From assembly GCF_020149915.1 (NCBI RefSeq), contig NZ_CP083760.1, forward strand, positions 1,426,001-1,490,000: 64,000 bases of DNA. The letters are read 5' to 3'. Below the pieces are notes generated by a model. The model had not been told where the DNA came from, searched no databases, and was given only the letters and a program-made list of their open reading frames with translations. The DNA is from Candidatus Sulfidibacterium hydrothermale (GTDB taxonomy: Bacteria > Bacteroidota > Bacteroidia > Bacteroidales > F082). Position numbers and translations under genes: made by a program. Positions within the stretch are counted from its first letter, which is position 1. The number at the start of each line of letters is the position of its first letter. Positions 52,621-61,022 of the stretch are shown piece after piece.

Positions 52621-53520
52621 TTATTTTTTTTCCAACGCAGAAACCACACGGGATAGCCCTTCATCATTTTTAAAAGAAATAACGAGTGTACCGGCGCCTT
52701 TAGTATTTCTTTTTAAACTCACTTTTGTTCCCAAAATATCGCTTAGCCGGCGTGTTATTTCCTTGTATTTTTCAGGTAGTTCCTGCTTCTTTTGTTTTTT
52801 TGATGGGGTTTCCCGGTGATTTATTTCCCGAACCATGTGTTCTACCTGCCGTACGCTGAGCCCTTCGTCCAAAACCAGCTTTAAAAGCCGGAGCTGAGTA
52901 GCTTCTTGTTCGATGGATAAAAGCGCACGCGCGTGTCCCATGGTGATGGTTCCATCGCGTAAAGCAATTTGTATTTCGGGCGGAAGTTTTAAAAGGCGCA
53001 AAAAATTGGTGATGGTGGTCCGGTTTTTCCCCACTTTTTCACTGAGCTGTTCTTGGGTGAGCTGACATTCTTCAATCAGTCGTTTGTAGCTGATGGCTAC
53101 TTCGATGGCGTTTAAGTTCTGCCGGTGTATGTTTTCTATTAATGCCATTTCGAGCATCTGCTCGTCATTGGCTACCCGGATAAAAGCCGGAATGGTTTTT
53201 AATCCGGCCAGCCGTGAAGCTTTTAACCGGCGCTCACCGGCAATCAGCTGATAATGCTCGCGCCCCATTTTGCGTACGGTTACCGGTTGAATTACGCCCT
53301 GACTTTTGATGGATTCTGCCAGCTCTTGCAGCATGGTTTCGTCAAAATCGGTACGCGGCTGGAAAGGATTAGCCTCAATCTGGTCTAAATCGAGTTCGGC
53401 AATGGCTCCGGCTACATAGTTTCCTGATATGTCTTTGGATGTAATATCCGTTTCCGGGCTGCTCAATATCGCATCCAGTCCACGGCCTAACACCCGTTTT
53501 GTTGTTTTTTTAGTTGTCAT
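52621..53520 (-). CDS. parB: chromosome partitioning protein ParB
   Basis: CTPase clamp that loads at parS and partitions the origin region. The 299-residue protein has the N-terminal GRGLDAIL tag typical of chromosomal ParB, the domain with IEANPFQPR and the GERRLKASRLAG nucleotide motif, the HTH region (LTQEQLSEKVGKNRTTITNFLRLLKLP) and a C-terminal dimerisation helix. Its start overlaps parA by 11 bases. I could not find a parS-like site (TGTTTCACGTGAAACA) in this window. Confidence 0.95.
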   Translation of the reverse strand: MTTKKTTKRVLGRGLDAILSSPETDITSKDISGNYVAGAIAELDLDQIEANPFQPRTDFDETMLQELAESIKSQGVIQPVTVRKMGREHYQLIAGERRLKASRLAGLKTIPAFIRVANDEQMLEMALIENIHRQNLNAIEVAISYKRLIEECQLTQEQLSEKVGKNRTTITNFLRLLKLPPEIQIALRDGTITMGHARALLSIEQEATQLRLLKLVLDEGLSVRQVEHMVREINHRETPSKKQKKQELPEKYKEITRRLSDILGTKVSLKRNTKGAGTLVISFKNDEGLSRVVSALEKK

Positions 53521-54325
53521 CCGCCGTTTTTATTTGTTTATCGGAATTTTTCATTCCGGTCATTTCATTTTTTTGTAATAATTCTCTGGCTAGGTTCAAA
53601 TAGTTGATGGCCCCTGTGCTTTGAGCATCGTGCATGATGATGGATTTCCCAAAACTCGGTGCTTCGCCAAGCCGGGTGTTCCGGTTGATGATGGTGTCGA
53701 AAACAAGATGTTGAAAATGGGTTTTTACTTCTTCGACTACCTGTTTTGAAAGGCGTAAGCGAATGTCGAACATGGTCAGTAAAATTCCTTCAATATCCAG
53801 GTCTTGATTTAAATTGCTCTGTACAATTTTGATGGTGTTTAGGAGTTTTCCCAGCCCTTCCAATGCAAAATATTCGCATTGTACCGGGATGATGACCGAG
53901 TCGGCAGCGGTAAGGGCGTTGATGGTGATTAATCCAAGCGAGGGGGAGCAGTCAATGATAATCATATCATAATTATCCTTGATTTTGTCGATGACCCGTT
54001 TCATTTTTTTCTCCCGGTTGGGTAGATTAATCATCTCAATTTCAGCGCCCACCAAATCGATATGTGAAGGGAGAAGGTCAAGATGGGGAGTGGATGTTTT
54101 CAGAATAACATTTTCAGGATTGACATCATCGATCATGCATTCGTAAATACTGGTTTGAATGCTTTTCGGGTCTATTCCGATTCCTGACGTGGCATTGGCC
54201 TGCGGATCGGCATCCACAAGCAATGTTTTATATTCTAAAACAGCCAAACTGGCAGCGAGACTAATAGCGGTAGTGGTTTTTCCTACTCCGCCCTTCTGAT
54301 TGGTTATGGCAATAACTTTCCCCAT
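53510..54325 (-). CDS. parA: chromosome partitioning ATPase ParA
   Basis: Walker-type ATPase of 271 residues that, with ParB, segregates chromosome origins. The deviant Walker A motif KGGVGKTT starts at residue 11, with switch I DADPQANATSG and Walker B DMIIIDCSPSLG. Start at 54325 gives the usual GKVIAITNQKGG beginning. Short-form (Soj-type), lacking an N-terminal DNA-binding domain. A -7 box lies 15 bases upstream. Confidence 0.96.
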   Translation of the reverse strand: MGKVIAITNQKGGVGKTTTAISLAASLAVLEYKTLLVDADPQANATSGIGIDPKSIQTSIYECMIDDVNPENVILKTSTPHLDLLPSHIDLVGAEIEMINLPNREKKMKRVIDKIKDNYDMIIIDCSPSLGLITINALTAADSVIIPVQCEYFALEGLGKLLNTIKIVQSNLNQDLDIEGILLTMFDIRLRLSKQVVEEVKTHFQHLVFDTIINRNTRLGEAPSFGKSIIMHDAQSTGAINYLNLARELLQKNEMTGMKNSDKQIKTADDN

Positions 54326-54340
54326 AGTTTGTTTAGCTTA

Positions 54341-54348
54341 CAAAAATA
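54341..54348 (-). promoter_or_regulatory. -7 box of the parAB operon
   Basis: TATTTTTG on the minus strand, 15 bases upstream of the parA ATG. Confidence 0.55.
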
Positions 54349-54448
54349 CAACTTCCTTCTCTCTTTTTTCAACAAAACCGGTAATGCACTCACCTTCTCC
54401 ACAGTAATTGTTTCCGGGAGTTCATGTTAAACACTGGTCTGATACGGG

Positions 54449-54835
54449 TTATTCGGATGACGGAGTTTCGTCGTCTTTCCCCAAATCGTCAAAACTCAGG
54501 TCGATTTCAGTCTCGACTTTTTCTTCTCTGGTTACCGTTTCTTCCGGAGCGGTTTCTTCTTCCGGAATTTCACCGGTTTCAATAAAACGAATGGCGGCAT
54601 CCAACCCGTTTACGAACTTCTCAAAATCTTCACGATACAAAAATATTTTGTGCTTTTCGTAAAAGAATTTTCCCTGTTCATTCTGAAAGCGACGTTTGCT
54701 TTCAGTAATGGTCAGGTAATACTGGTTGTTGCGTGTAGCCTTTACATCGAAAAAGTAGGTTCTCTTTCCTGCTCTCACGGCCTTGGAAAAAATGTCTTCC
54801 CTTCGTTTCGGTTTTTCTTGTCCTTCCATGGGCAT
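54449..54835 (-). CDS. DUF3276 (PUR-alpha-like) nucleic-acid-binding protein
   Basis: Small cytosolic protein of 128 residues. The DUF3276/PUR core is clear: RREDIFSKAVRAGKRTYFFDVKATR, then YYLTITESKRRF and KIFLYREDFEKFVNGL. PUR-family proteins bind single-stranded DNA or RNA; related spirochaete and Bacteroidota proteins act as transcription or translation modulators. The C-terminal 45 residues are acidic and probably disordered. ATG 54835 is used; ATG 54829 is equally possible. Transcribed from its own -7 box. Confidence 0.85.
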   Translation of the reverse strand: MPMEGQEKPKRREDIFSKAVRAGKRTYFFDVKATRNNQYYLTITESKRRFQNEQGKFFYEKHKIFLYREDFEKFVNGLDAAIRFIETGEIPEEETAPEETVTREEKVETEIDLSFDDLGKDDETPSSE

Positions 54836-54865
54836 GCACTCTTTTTTTAAGGTTTCTTAACAATA

Positions 54866-54873
54866 CAAAAATA
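54866..54873 (-). promoter_or_regulatory. -7 box of the DUF3276 gene
   Basis: TATTTTTG on the minus strand, 30 bases upstream of the ATG at 54835. Confidence 0.5.
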
Positions 54874-55041
54874 AGAATTATCCGATAAATCAAAATCCTT
54901 TTGCTCCGAATGTTAATAAATTCACCAAAATGTTCATATGAATTTTTACTCTCTTATTTTTCAGTGTTTTGCAAAATCTTTAAAGGATGGCTTCTCCCAA
55001 AAGTTTTTATTTAGATTTATTCTACATTAATGAATTTTTCG

Positions 55042-55049
55042 TATTTTTG
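55042..55049 (+). promoter_or_regulatory. -7 box of the E2 gene
   Basis: TATTTTTG, 56 bases before the ATG at 55106. Confidence 0.5.
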
Positions 55050-55105
55050 CCTCCTGAAAATCAAGCAGAAAAATTAACCGGGCTTACGGAACCCGGAAAC
55101 AGAAT

Positions 55106-56410
55106 ATGGCAAAATTTGAAATTGTAATGCCCAAAATGGGCGAAGGGATTATTGAAGCAGCCATTACGAAATGGTTGAAAAGGGAAGGCGATCTTCTGGA
55201 AGAAGATGATGCCCTGGTGGAGATTGCCACCGACAAGGTCGATTCGGAAATTCCCAGTCCGACAGCGGGTAAGCTGACACAGATTCTTTTCGAAGAAGGA
55301 GCTGTTGTGCCGGTCGAAACAGTCATTGCTATTGTGGAAACCGAGGGGGAAGATGTACCGGAACCGGTTTCGGACGAAAGTAATGTGCCGGACAAGCCGG
55401 AAGAAGACAAGGAAACATCTGCCGGAAAAGAGAATGCCCGGAAATTATCAGAAAACCATCGTTTTTATTCGCCCCTGGTACGGAGCATGGCCCGAAATGA
55501 AAATATTTCGCCGGCGGAGTTAGATAATATTCCCGGAACGGGAAAAAATGGCCGGGTAACCAAAAGAGATGTGCTTGCTTATCTTGAAAACAGAAAAGGA
55601 ACAACGGCAAACCGTAGCCGGAAAATTTCAGCAGATGTTCCGGAGACGACAGAAAAAGAAGAAAAGGTGATTTCGTCCCTTCCTTCGGTTAATACCGATT
55701 CCGGGGACCAAGTTGTGGAGATGGACCGTATGCGCCGGTTAATTGCGGATCATATGATTCAGTCTAAACGGATTTCGGCCCATGTGACTTCTTTTATTGA
55801 TGTGGACGTCACTTCCATTGTAACCTGGCGAAACAAAGTGAAAAACGGTTTTTTGCAGCGTAATGGCGAGAAAATAACGTTTACTCCGGTTTTTATTGAT
55901 GCGGTGGCCAAGGCATTGCATGAGTTTCCGCAAATCAATGCTTCGGTAGATGGGTATAAAGTGATTTACCGGAAAAACATCAATATTGGCATGGCTACGG
56001 CACTTCCCAACGGAAATCTGATTGTGCCTGTTATTAAAAATGTAAACGAAAAGAGTCTTTTAGGCATTGTAAAAGCGGTAAACAGCCTGGCTCAAAAGGC
56101 CCGCCAAAATGCGCTTGTTCCGGATGAAATTCAAGGGGGAACTTTCACGGTAACCAATTTTGGCTCTTTTGACAGTTTAACCGGAACGCCCATAATCAAT
56201 CAGCCACAAGTGGCGATTCTTGGTGTCGGTGCTATCCGGAAAAAACCGGTGGTGCTGGAAACTTCGCAGGGAGATGTGATTGCCATCCGGCACATCATGA
56301 TTCTTTCACTGGCTTATGATCATCGTATAGTAGATGGTGCACTTGGTGGCTTGTTTCTGAAGCGGTTGAAAGAAATTCTCGAAAACTGGGATGTAAACAC
56401 AGAAATTTAA
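55106..56410 (+). CDS. dihydrolipoyl acyltransferase (E2 of a 2-oxoacid dehydrogenase)
   Basis: Core enzyme of a pyruvate or branched-chain oxoacid dehydrogenase complex, 434 residues. One lipoyl domain with the lipoylated lysine in ATDKVDSEIP, an E1/E3-binding domain (FYSPLVRSMARNENI, GRVTKRDVLAYLE) and the catalytic domain ending with DHRIVDGALGG, where the histidine is catalytic. Linkers are rich in Pro, Glu and Ala. No E1 or E3 gene is adjacent, so which complex it serves is open; the branched-chain type is favoured by the single lipoyl domain and sequence flavour. Confidence 0.9.
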   Translation: MAKFEIVMPKMGEGIIEAAITKWLKREGDLLEEDDALVEIATDKVDSEIPSPTAGKLTQILFEEGAVVPVETVIAIVETEGEDVPEPVSDESNVPDKPEEDKETSAGKENARKLSENHRFYSPLVRSMARNENISPAELDNIPGTGKNGRVTKRDVLAYLENRKGTTANRSRKISADVPETTEKEEKVISSLPSVNTDSGDQVVEMDRMRRLIADHMIQSKRISAHVTSFIDVDVTSIVTWRNKVKNGFLQRNGEKITFTPVFIDAVAKALHEFPQINASVDGYKVIYRKNINIGMATALPNGNLIVPVIKNVNEKSLLGIVKAVNSLAQKARQNALVPDEIQGGTFTVTNFGSFDSLTGTPIINQPQVAILGVGAIRKKPVVLETSQGDVIAIRHIMILSLAYDHRIVDGALGGLFLKRLKEILENWDVNTEI

Positions 56411-56496
56411 TCCGGCATACTTTTTAACTCAACTTTTGCAGGTTTATTTTCTCAAAGGCAAGGTTGTAAGTTGTGGGTAGGCCTACCGAAACGGCG

Positions 56497-56527
56497 GGCC
56501 TGCCCGACTACGTCATTCAGGCGGGCT
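56497..56527. repeat. 31-base palindromic motif, copy 2
   Basis: Same as 45373-45403 except for two transitions (GGCCTGCCCGACTACG at the start, CAGGCGGGCT at the end). It begins a longer structured island ending at 56699. Confidence 0.75.
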
Positions 56528-56541
56528 GGCGAGAGAGTGAA

Positions 56542-56631
56542 TGCCGAAAAGTTTACAGCATCGTGCAAAAGTGCTTGCATTTCTCTTGTGTGAGCAAGAG
56601 ACTCTTTTGCCGGAGATGTTGCTTTTCGGCA
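56542..56631. repeat. 90-base nested hairpin
   Basis: A four-tier inverted repeat: TGCCGAAAAG (56542-56551) with CTTTTCGGCA (56622-56631); CATC (56559-56562) with GATG (56615-56618); GCAAAAG (56565-56571) with CTTTTGC (56604-56610); and a terminal stem CTCTTG (56583-56588) with CAAGAG (56595-56600). All tiers are in register. It could be a structured RNA, a REP/MITE-like element, or a fold in the DNA. Confidence 0.65.
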
Positions 56632-56669
56632 GAGTGGGAAGAAGCATTCGTTTCGGTGCGTCTTCTTTG

Positions 56670-56699
56670 GTTCCTTTCTTGACGAGACAAGAAAGGAAC
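56670..56699. repeat. 12-bp perfect hairpin
   Basis: GTTCCTTTCTTG - ACGAGA - CAAGAAAGGAAC. It is not followed by a T tract. It closes the palindromic island upstream of lolD. Confidence 0.7.
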
Positions 56700-56961
56700 A
56701 GAAAACACTTCAAAAATTCTTTTTCACTTAAAGTAAAAAGCAATTTTACCTGGAATTAATGAATGTCATTAAAAAGTAAAATGATTACTACGATATCTGA
56801 ATAAATAGAGCATAGAATATCAATAGATTCCGTTTTATTAAACTTTGCAAAGTTTTTGCGTTTAACATCTTATCAAGCTTGTAAAGGTTAAATTTTTAAC
56901 AGAGAGCTGGGGTACTTTCTTTAAAAGGAAAAAGGAGAAGAACCGAATTCATTAGTTTTCC

Positions 56962-56969
56962 TATCTTTG
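56962..56969 (+). promoter_or_regulatory. -7 box directly before lolD
   Basis: TATCTTTG ends six bases before the ATG at 56976, predicting an mRNA with practically no leader. Confidence 0.5.
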
Positions 56970-56975
56970 CTGATT

Positions 56976-57629
56976 ATGGTTTTGGCAGAGAATATTCATA
57001 AATCGTACGGTCAGGTAGAAGTCCTGAAAGGGGTTGACCTGCAGGTAAATGAGCAGGAGATTGTCTCCATTGCCGGTGCTTCCGGAGCAGGAAAATCCAC
57101 TTTACTGCAGATCTTGGGAACCATTGAAAAACCGGACAAAGGAAACGTTTTACTTGACGGAGTCAATGTGAGTACCTTAAATGATAAAGCCTTGTCGAAA
57201 TTCCGGAATGAAAAAATAGGCTTTGTCTTTCAGTTTCATCATTTGCTGCCGGAGTTTACTGCACTTGAAAACATTTGTATCCCGGGATTTATTGCCGGGA
57301 AAAGCCGGAAAGAAGCCGAAAAGAGAGCTTATGCTTTGCTGGATTTTATCGGGTTGAAAGAAAGAGCAGCGCATAAACCGGCTGAATTGTCTGGTGGTGA
57401 ACAGCAGCGTGTTGCCGTTGCCCGTGCGCTGATGAATAATCCTTCGGTGGTGTTTGCCGATGAACCTTCCGGTAATCTTGATTCCAAAGCTTCTGAAGCT
57501 TTGCATGAGTTATTTTTTGACTTAAGAAAAAACTTCGGACAGACTTTTGTGATTGTTACCCATAACAAAGAACTGGCTGCCAAAGCCGACCGGCAATTTT
57601 TTATCCGGGACGGAATGATTACAAAATAA
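56976..57629 (+). CDS. lolD: LolD/MacB-type ABC transporter ATPase
   Basis: ATPase of 217 residues that would energise lipoprotein release to the outer membrane. Walker A is GASGAGKST, the signature LSGGEQQRV, Walker [10 protein letters not shown], and the H-loop is TH in VTHNKE. The region [13 protein letters not shown] is typical of LolD. The permease (LolC/E-type) is not next to it; a TPR protein follows instead. The start at 56976 is fixed by conserved [14 protein letters not shown]; the frame opens three codons earlier inside the promoter box. MacB-type efflux is the alternative role. Confidence 0.87.
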   Translation: MVLAENIHKSYGQVEVLKGVDLQVNEQEIVSIAGASGAGKSTLLQILGTIEKPDKGNVLLDGVNVSTLNDKALSKFRNEKIGFVFQFHHLLPEFTALENICIPGFIAGKSRKEAEKRAYALLDFIGLKERAAHKPAELSGGEQQRVAVARALMNNPSVVFADEPSGNLDSKASEALHELFFDLRKNFGQTFVIVTHNKELAAKADRQFFIRDGMITK

Positions 57630-57670
57630 AATATTGAACCCTAAACAGCGTTACAGGAAAACCACGATAG

Positions 57671-60364
57671 ATGAACCAAGCGATGAGCCGTAAGGGAAAG
57701 TTTTTTTATTCATTTTTGATTTTTATGCTGTGGGGATTCCTTCTTGCTCCGGCAGCGCATGCCCAGCAGGCAAAAAGTTACGAAGAAGCGATTGCTAAAG
57801 GAAACCAACTGCTGAAACAAAAAAAATATCTTGATGCCAAGGCTTATTTCCAGATGGCTTTGCGATACCGGCTGCACGACCCGTTGGCTACGAAAAAGAT
57901 GAATGAAATCGTTCAGCATTTAAAAGCCGGTGAAAAAAAGGAAGAAGCGTATTACAATATTATTGACCAGGCCGATAACTATTATGATAAATCCATGTTG
58001 GATCTGGCTTTGAAGAGTTATCAAAAAGCATTATCTGTTATCCCTGATGATACTTATGCCCTGGGAAAAATAAAAGAAATACATAAGCAACAGATTTTGT
58101 TGAAAAAGAAACTTTTGCAATACAACCGGTATATCCGGAGCGGCGATTCTTTATTGGCTAAAAATCTTTTTCAGGAAGCAATTGCTACCTATGAGAAAGC
58201 TCAGAACTTGTTTCCGGCCAGACCTGTGGCATCCAATAAAATTATTTTGGCCCGGCAATGGCAAAGCCAATATATGAAACGGAAAAAAATTGCTGAACAG
58301 GAAATTAAAACAGCCAACCGTTATTTGTTAATCCGTCATTATGCTGATGCCTTGGCTCATTATAAAAAAGCCGATTCGTTAATGCCCGGGAATCCGGAGA
58401 TTGCCCAGAAAATCCGGATTCTGGAGCCCAAAGCCCGGATGCAGAAAAAGTACAATCAGGTGGCTAATGAAGCCGACCGTCTTTATATGGCTAAAAATTA
58501 CATGGCTGCACTCCAAAAATATCAGGAAGCACAGAAGCTATGGCCCGAAAACAGTTATCCATCGGAGATGATGGAAAAAGTAAAACAACAACTGGCGTTG
58601 CAACGTCAGCATCTCGAAAAGAATTACCAGACAGCCATCCGGCAGGCCGACAGCTTGTATGAACGTCAGGAAATGAAAAATGCCCGGGCTCAGTATAACC
58701 TGGCACTGAATCTAAAACCCAATGAAACCTATCCGGCCCAACGGTTAAAAGACATCAAACGCTGGTTTGTAAAACAGCAGCAATTGTTACAGGCAAATTA
58801 CCAAAAGGTAATACGGGAAGCGGACAGCTTGTTTAATCACAAAGATTATCTTGCGGCCCGTGAGCGGTATGACGAAGCCCTGAAAACCCGGCCTGATGAT
58901 CCGTATCCTGCCCGAAAGCTGAAAGAAATTGATGTGAAACTGGCTGCTTTGGCTAAAGAAAAAGAGAAAGAAGCAAAGTATCAGGCACTCATCGCCGAAG
59001 CACAAAAGCTTAAAGCTGCCGGCCACTTTGATTTGGCCATTCAAAAATATCGTCAGGCCCAGACCTTAAAAGGGTCTGATGCATTTAGCGAAGCGCAAAT
59101 TGCTAAAATCAACCGTTTGTTGGCACAAATGCAGAAACAAAAGGAACTGGATGCGCAGTATGCGAAACAAATTATTCTGGGACAGAAACTGATGCAGCAA
59201 GAACAGCTGCAAGAAGCCAAAAAAGCTTTTCAGCAGGCGTTGGCTTTGAAACCTGACGAAAAAGTACCGGCCCAACAGATCCAAACCATCGACAGCCTGA
59301 TTGCCGTTAAAATAAAAGCAGCACAAATTGAGAAAGCTTATCAGGCAGCTATGCGTGATGGAAAAAAGGAACTGCAACAAAAGAATTATGAAAAAGCCCT
59401 TGCCGATTTTCAGAGAGCACAAGCCTTGAAACCTGATGATGCGGTGGCCGGAAAAATGATACAAAGTGTGCAAACAACATTGGCAGCGATTGCCCGTGCC
59501 AAAGCATTGCAACAGGCTTATGCCGAAAGTACGGCCAAAGCCGATCAGCTTTTTAAGGAGAAAAAATATGAGCTGGCCAAAGCACAATATCAAAATAGTT
59601 TGACCATTAAACCGGACGAATCGTATCCGAAAAAACAAATTGCCGAAATCAATACGTTATTGATTCAGTTGGCCAAAGAACGAGACCAGCGTTATGCTGC
59701 AGCCCTTTCAAAAGCCGATAATTTATTTAACAGCCGGCATTACCGGAAAGCGTTGTTGCAATATCAGGAGGCAGCCAGCATTAAACCGGACGAGCCTTAT
59801 CCCAATGAACAAATAACGGCTTGTAAAACCTACATTGCCCAGATTGTGGCTGAAGAAACGGCACGGTATCAACAGGCGGTTACGGAGGCCGACCGGTTGT
59901 ATAAAGCCAAGATCTTCGACAAGGCCATTAAAGCCTATCATAAAGCAGAAAAAGCTAAACCGGATGAAACTTATCCGGCAGAGATGATCAAGAAAATTAC
60001 CGATTATATTGAAAAAAATGCGATTGTTGATTTGATTCATCAAAAAACGCTGCTTCCGGCCGGAAAAACAGAAATGCTTCATTTTAAAGTGCTTCCGGTG
60101 AACGTGCGGAAAAGTAACTACATCTACATCCGGGCCCGCAATGTGAGTGGAAAACCGTTTCGAATGATTGTTACTTACGGAAAAGACAAAACCAAGAACG
60201 GTGGTTTCTTTGTTCAGGTTCCTCCCGGAAAGGATGTGCAGGATTTCATCATTCGTGTAGGCGTACAGTACAAATGGTTCTCGGATGATAACAACTGGAT
60301 TGGAATCTACCCGGAAAATCAGCCGGTTGAAATAGAATTGGTGCGGATTTCCAAAAGCGATTAA
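57671..60364 (+). CDS. exported 13-repeat TPR protein with C-terminal beta domain
   Basis: Protein of 897 residues, unknown function. A signal peptide (FLIFMLWGFLLAPAAHAQQ) is followed by about 13 TPR-like units at a period near 60 residues, e.g. ADSLYERQEMKNARAQYNLAL, ADNLFNSRHYRKALLQYQEA and ADRLYKAKIFDKAIKAYHKA. Each ends in a conserved KPDE(T/S)YP-type linker. Such regular long helical arrays make a superhelical scaffold. The last 110 residues form a beta domain (FKVLPVNVRKSNYIYIRARN, VGVQYKWFSDDNNW). It follows lolD by 41 bases and is probably co-transcribed. The alternative start ATG at 57683 drops four residues. Possible envelope scaffold linked with lipoprotein traffic; this is inference. 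Confidence 0.8.
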   Translation: MNQAMSRKGKFFYSFLIFMLWGFLLAPAAHAQQAKSYEEAIAKGNQLLKQKKYLDAKAYFQMALRYRLHDPLATKKMNEIVQHLKAGEKKEEAYYNIIDQADNYYDKSMLDLALKSYQKALSVIPDDTYALGKIKEIHKQQILLKKKLLQYNRYIRSGDSLLAKNLFQEAIATYEKAQNLFPARPVASNKIILARQWQSQYMKRKKIAEQEIKTANRYLLIRHYADALAHYKKADSLMPGNPEIAQKIRILEPKARMQKKYNQVANEADRLYMAKNYMAALQKYQEAQKLWPENSYPSEMMEKVKQQLALQRQHLEKNYQTAIRQADSLYERQEMKNARAQYNLALNLKPNETYPAQRLKDIKRWFVKQQQLLQANYQKVIREADSLFNHKDYLAARERYDEALKTRPDDPYPARKLKEIDVKLAALAKEKEKEAKYQALIAEAQKLKAAGHFDLAIQKYRQAQTLKGSDAFSEAQIAKINRLLAQMQKQKELDAQYAKQIILGQKLMQQEQLQEAKKAFQQALALKPDEKVPAQQIQTIDSLIAVKIKAAQIEKAYQAAMRDGKKELQQKNYEKALADFQRAQALKPDDAVAGKMIQSVQTTLAAIARAKALQQAYAESTAKADQLFKEKKYELAKAQYQNSLTIKPDESYPKKQIAEINTLLIQLAKERDQRYAAALSKADNLFNSRHYRKALLQYQEAASIKPDEPYPNEQITACKTYIAQIVAEETARYQQAVTEADRLYKAKIFDKAIKAYHKAEKAKPDETYPAEMIKKITDYIEKNAIVDLIHQKTLLPAGKTEMLHFKVLPVNVRKSNYIYIRARNVSGKPFRMIVTYGKDKTKNGGFFVQVPPGKDVQDFIIRVGVQYKWFSDDNNWIGIYPENQPVEIELVRISKSD

Positions 60365-60383
60365 ACCGTAGTGAAATCAGCTT

Positions 60384-61022
60384 TTATTCTCTCTCTTTCA
60401 ATAAGGCATACAGTTCGCTTAATATCATGGCGGTAGCTCCCCAAACAATTTTATTATTCAGTAAAAAACAGGGAACCAGTACTGGTTTTCCTGTCCGGTG
60501 CCAGATGGTTCTTTGGGTTTGGTTTTCCGGGTTCATCAAATCATCAAGACGGATTTCCAGTACCTCTTTTGTTTCGGTTTGATCGGCCTGTAAAGGGGGG
60601 CGGTTGTTACAATATCCCACAAATGGATAGACGTCAAAATGGCTGGGAGGGATGTAAACCGGAGTGAGCTGGCCTGCGATGGTTACTTTTTCCGGATCAA
60701 TATTTATTTCTTCCTGTGCTTCGCGTAAGGCGGTGGTTTGCAGGTCTTTGTCGCTAGAAACATATTGGCCGCCCGGAAAGGCAATCTGTCCACTGTGTAC
60801 GCCGTTGTAAATGGCTCTTTCGATTAATACAAAACGGATTTCATCATTAACAGGATAAAACAGAATCAAAACAGCACTTAATTTGGCTTTTTCGGGAATC
60901 TTATTTTCCTGAAAAGCCTTTTCGCGCGTAGGAGGAACCATGGGCTCTTGTGCGTCTCTTCCAGGTAACGGCATCATCAGCCGTTGTTTTAGCTGTTGGG
61001 TGAAATGCTGAAATTTATTCAT
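60384..61022 (-). CDS. NUDIX hydrolase, CoA pyrophosphatase-like
   Basis: Cytosolic hydrolase of 212 residues. The NUDIX box is intact: GGQYVSSDKDLQTTALREAQEEINI (G-x5-E-x7-REUxEExGU). The FPGG just before the box and the later PFVGYC region match CoA-type (YeaB/NudL) enzymes, which clip coenzyme A to 4'-phosphopantetheine and ADP. It starts eight bases inside the ttcA end, so it is translationally coupled. Other NUDIX substrates cannot be excluded. Confidence 0.85.
   Translation of the reverse strand: MNKFQHFTQQLKQRLMMPLPGRDAQEPMVPPTREKAFQENKIPEKAKLSAVLILFYPVNDEIRFVLIERAIYNGVHSGQIAFPGGQYVSSDKDLQTTALREAQEEINIDPEKVTIAGQLTPVYIPPSHFDVYPFVGYCNNRPPLQADQTETKEVLEIRLDDLMNPENQTQRTIWHRTGKPVLVPCFLLNNKIVWGATAMILSELYALLKERE

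Larger units (their letters stand above)
56411..56961. other. intergenic region with palindromic repeat island
   Basis: About 550 bases with no gene. The part 56497-56699 is a chain of repeats and hairpins described separately. The last 250 bases are AT-rich and end in the lolD promoter. Short reading frames across the island are not gene-like. Confidence 0.6.

Noticed and set aside
49195-54400. parS site near parAB
   Set aside because: I searched by eye for the consensus TGTTTCACGTGAAACA and close variants and found none.
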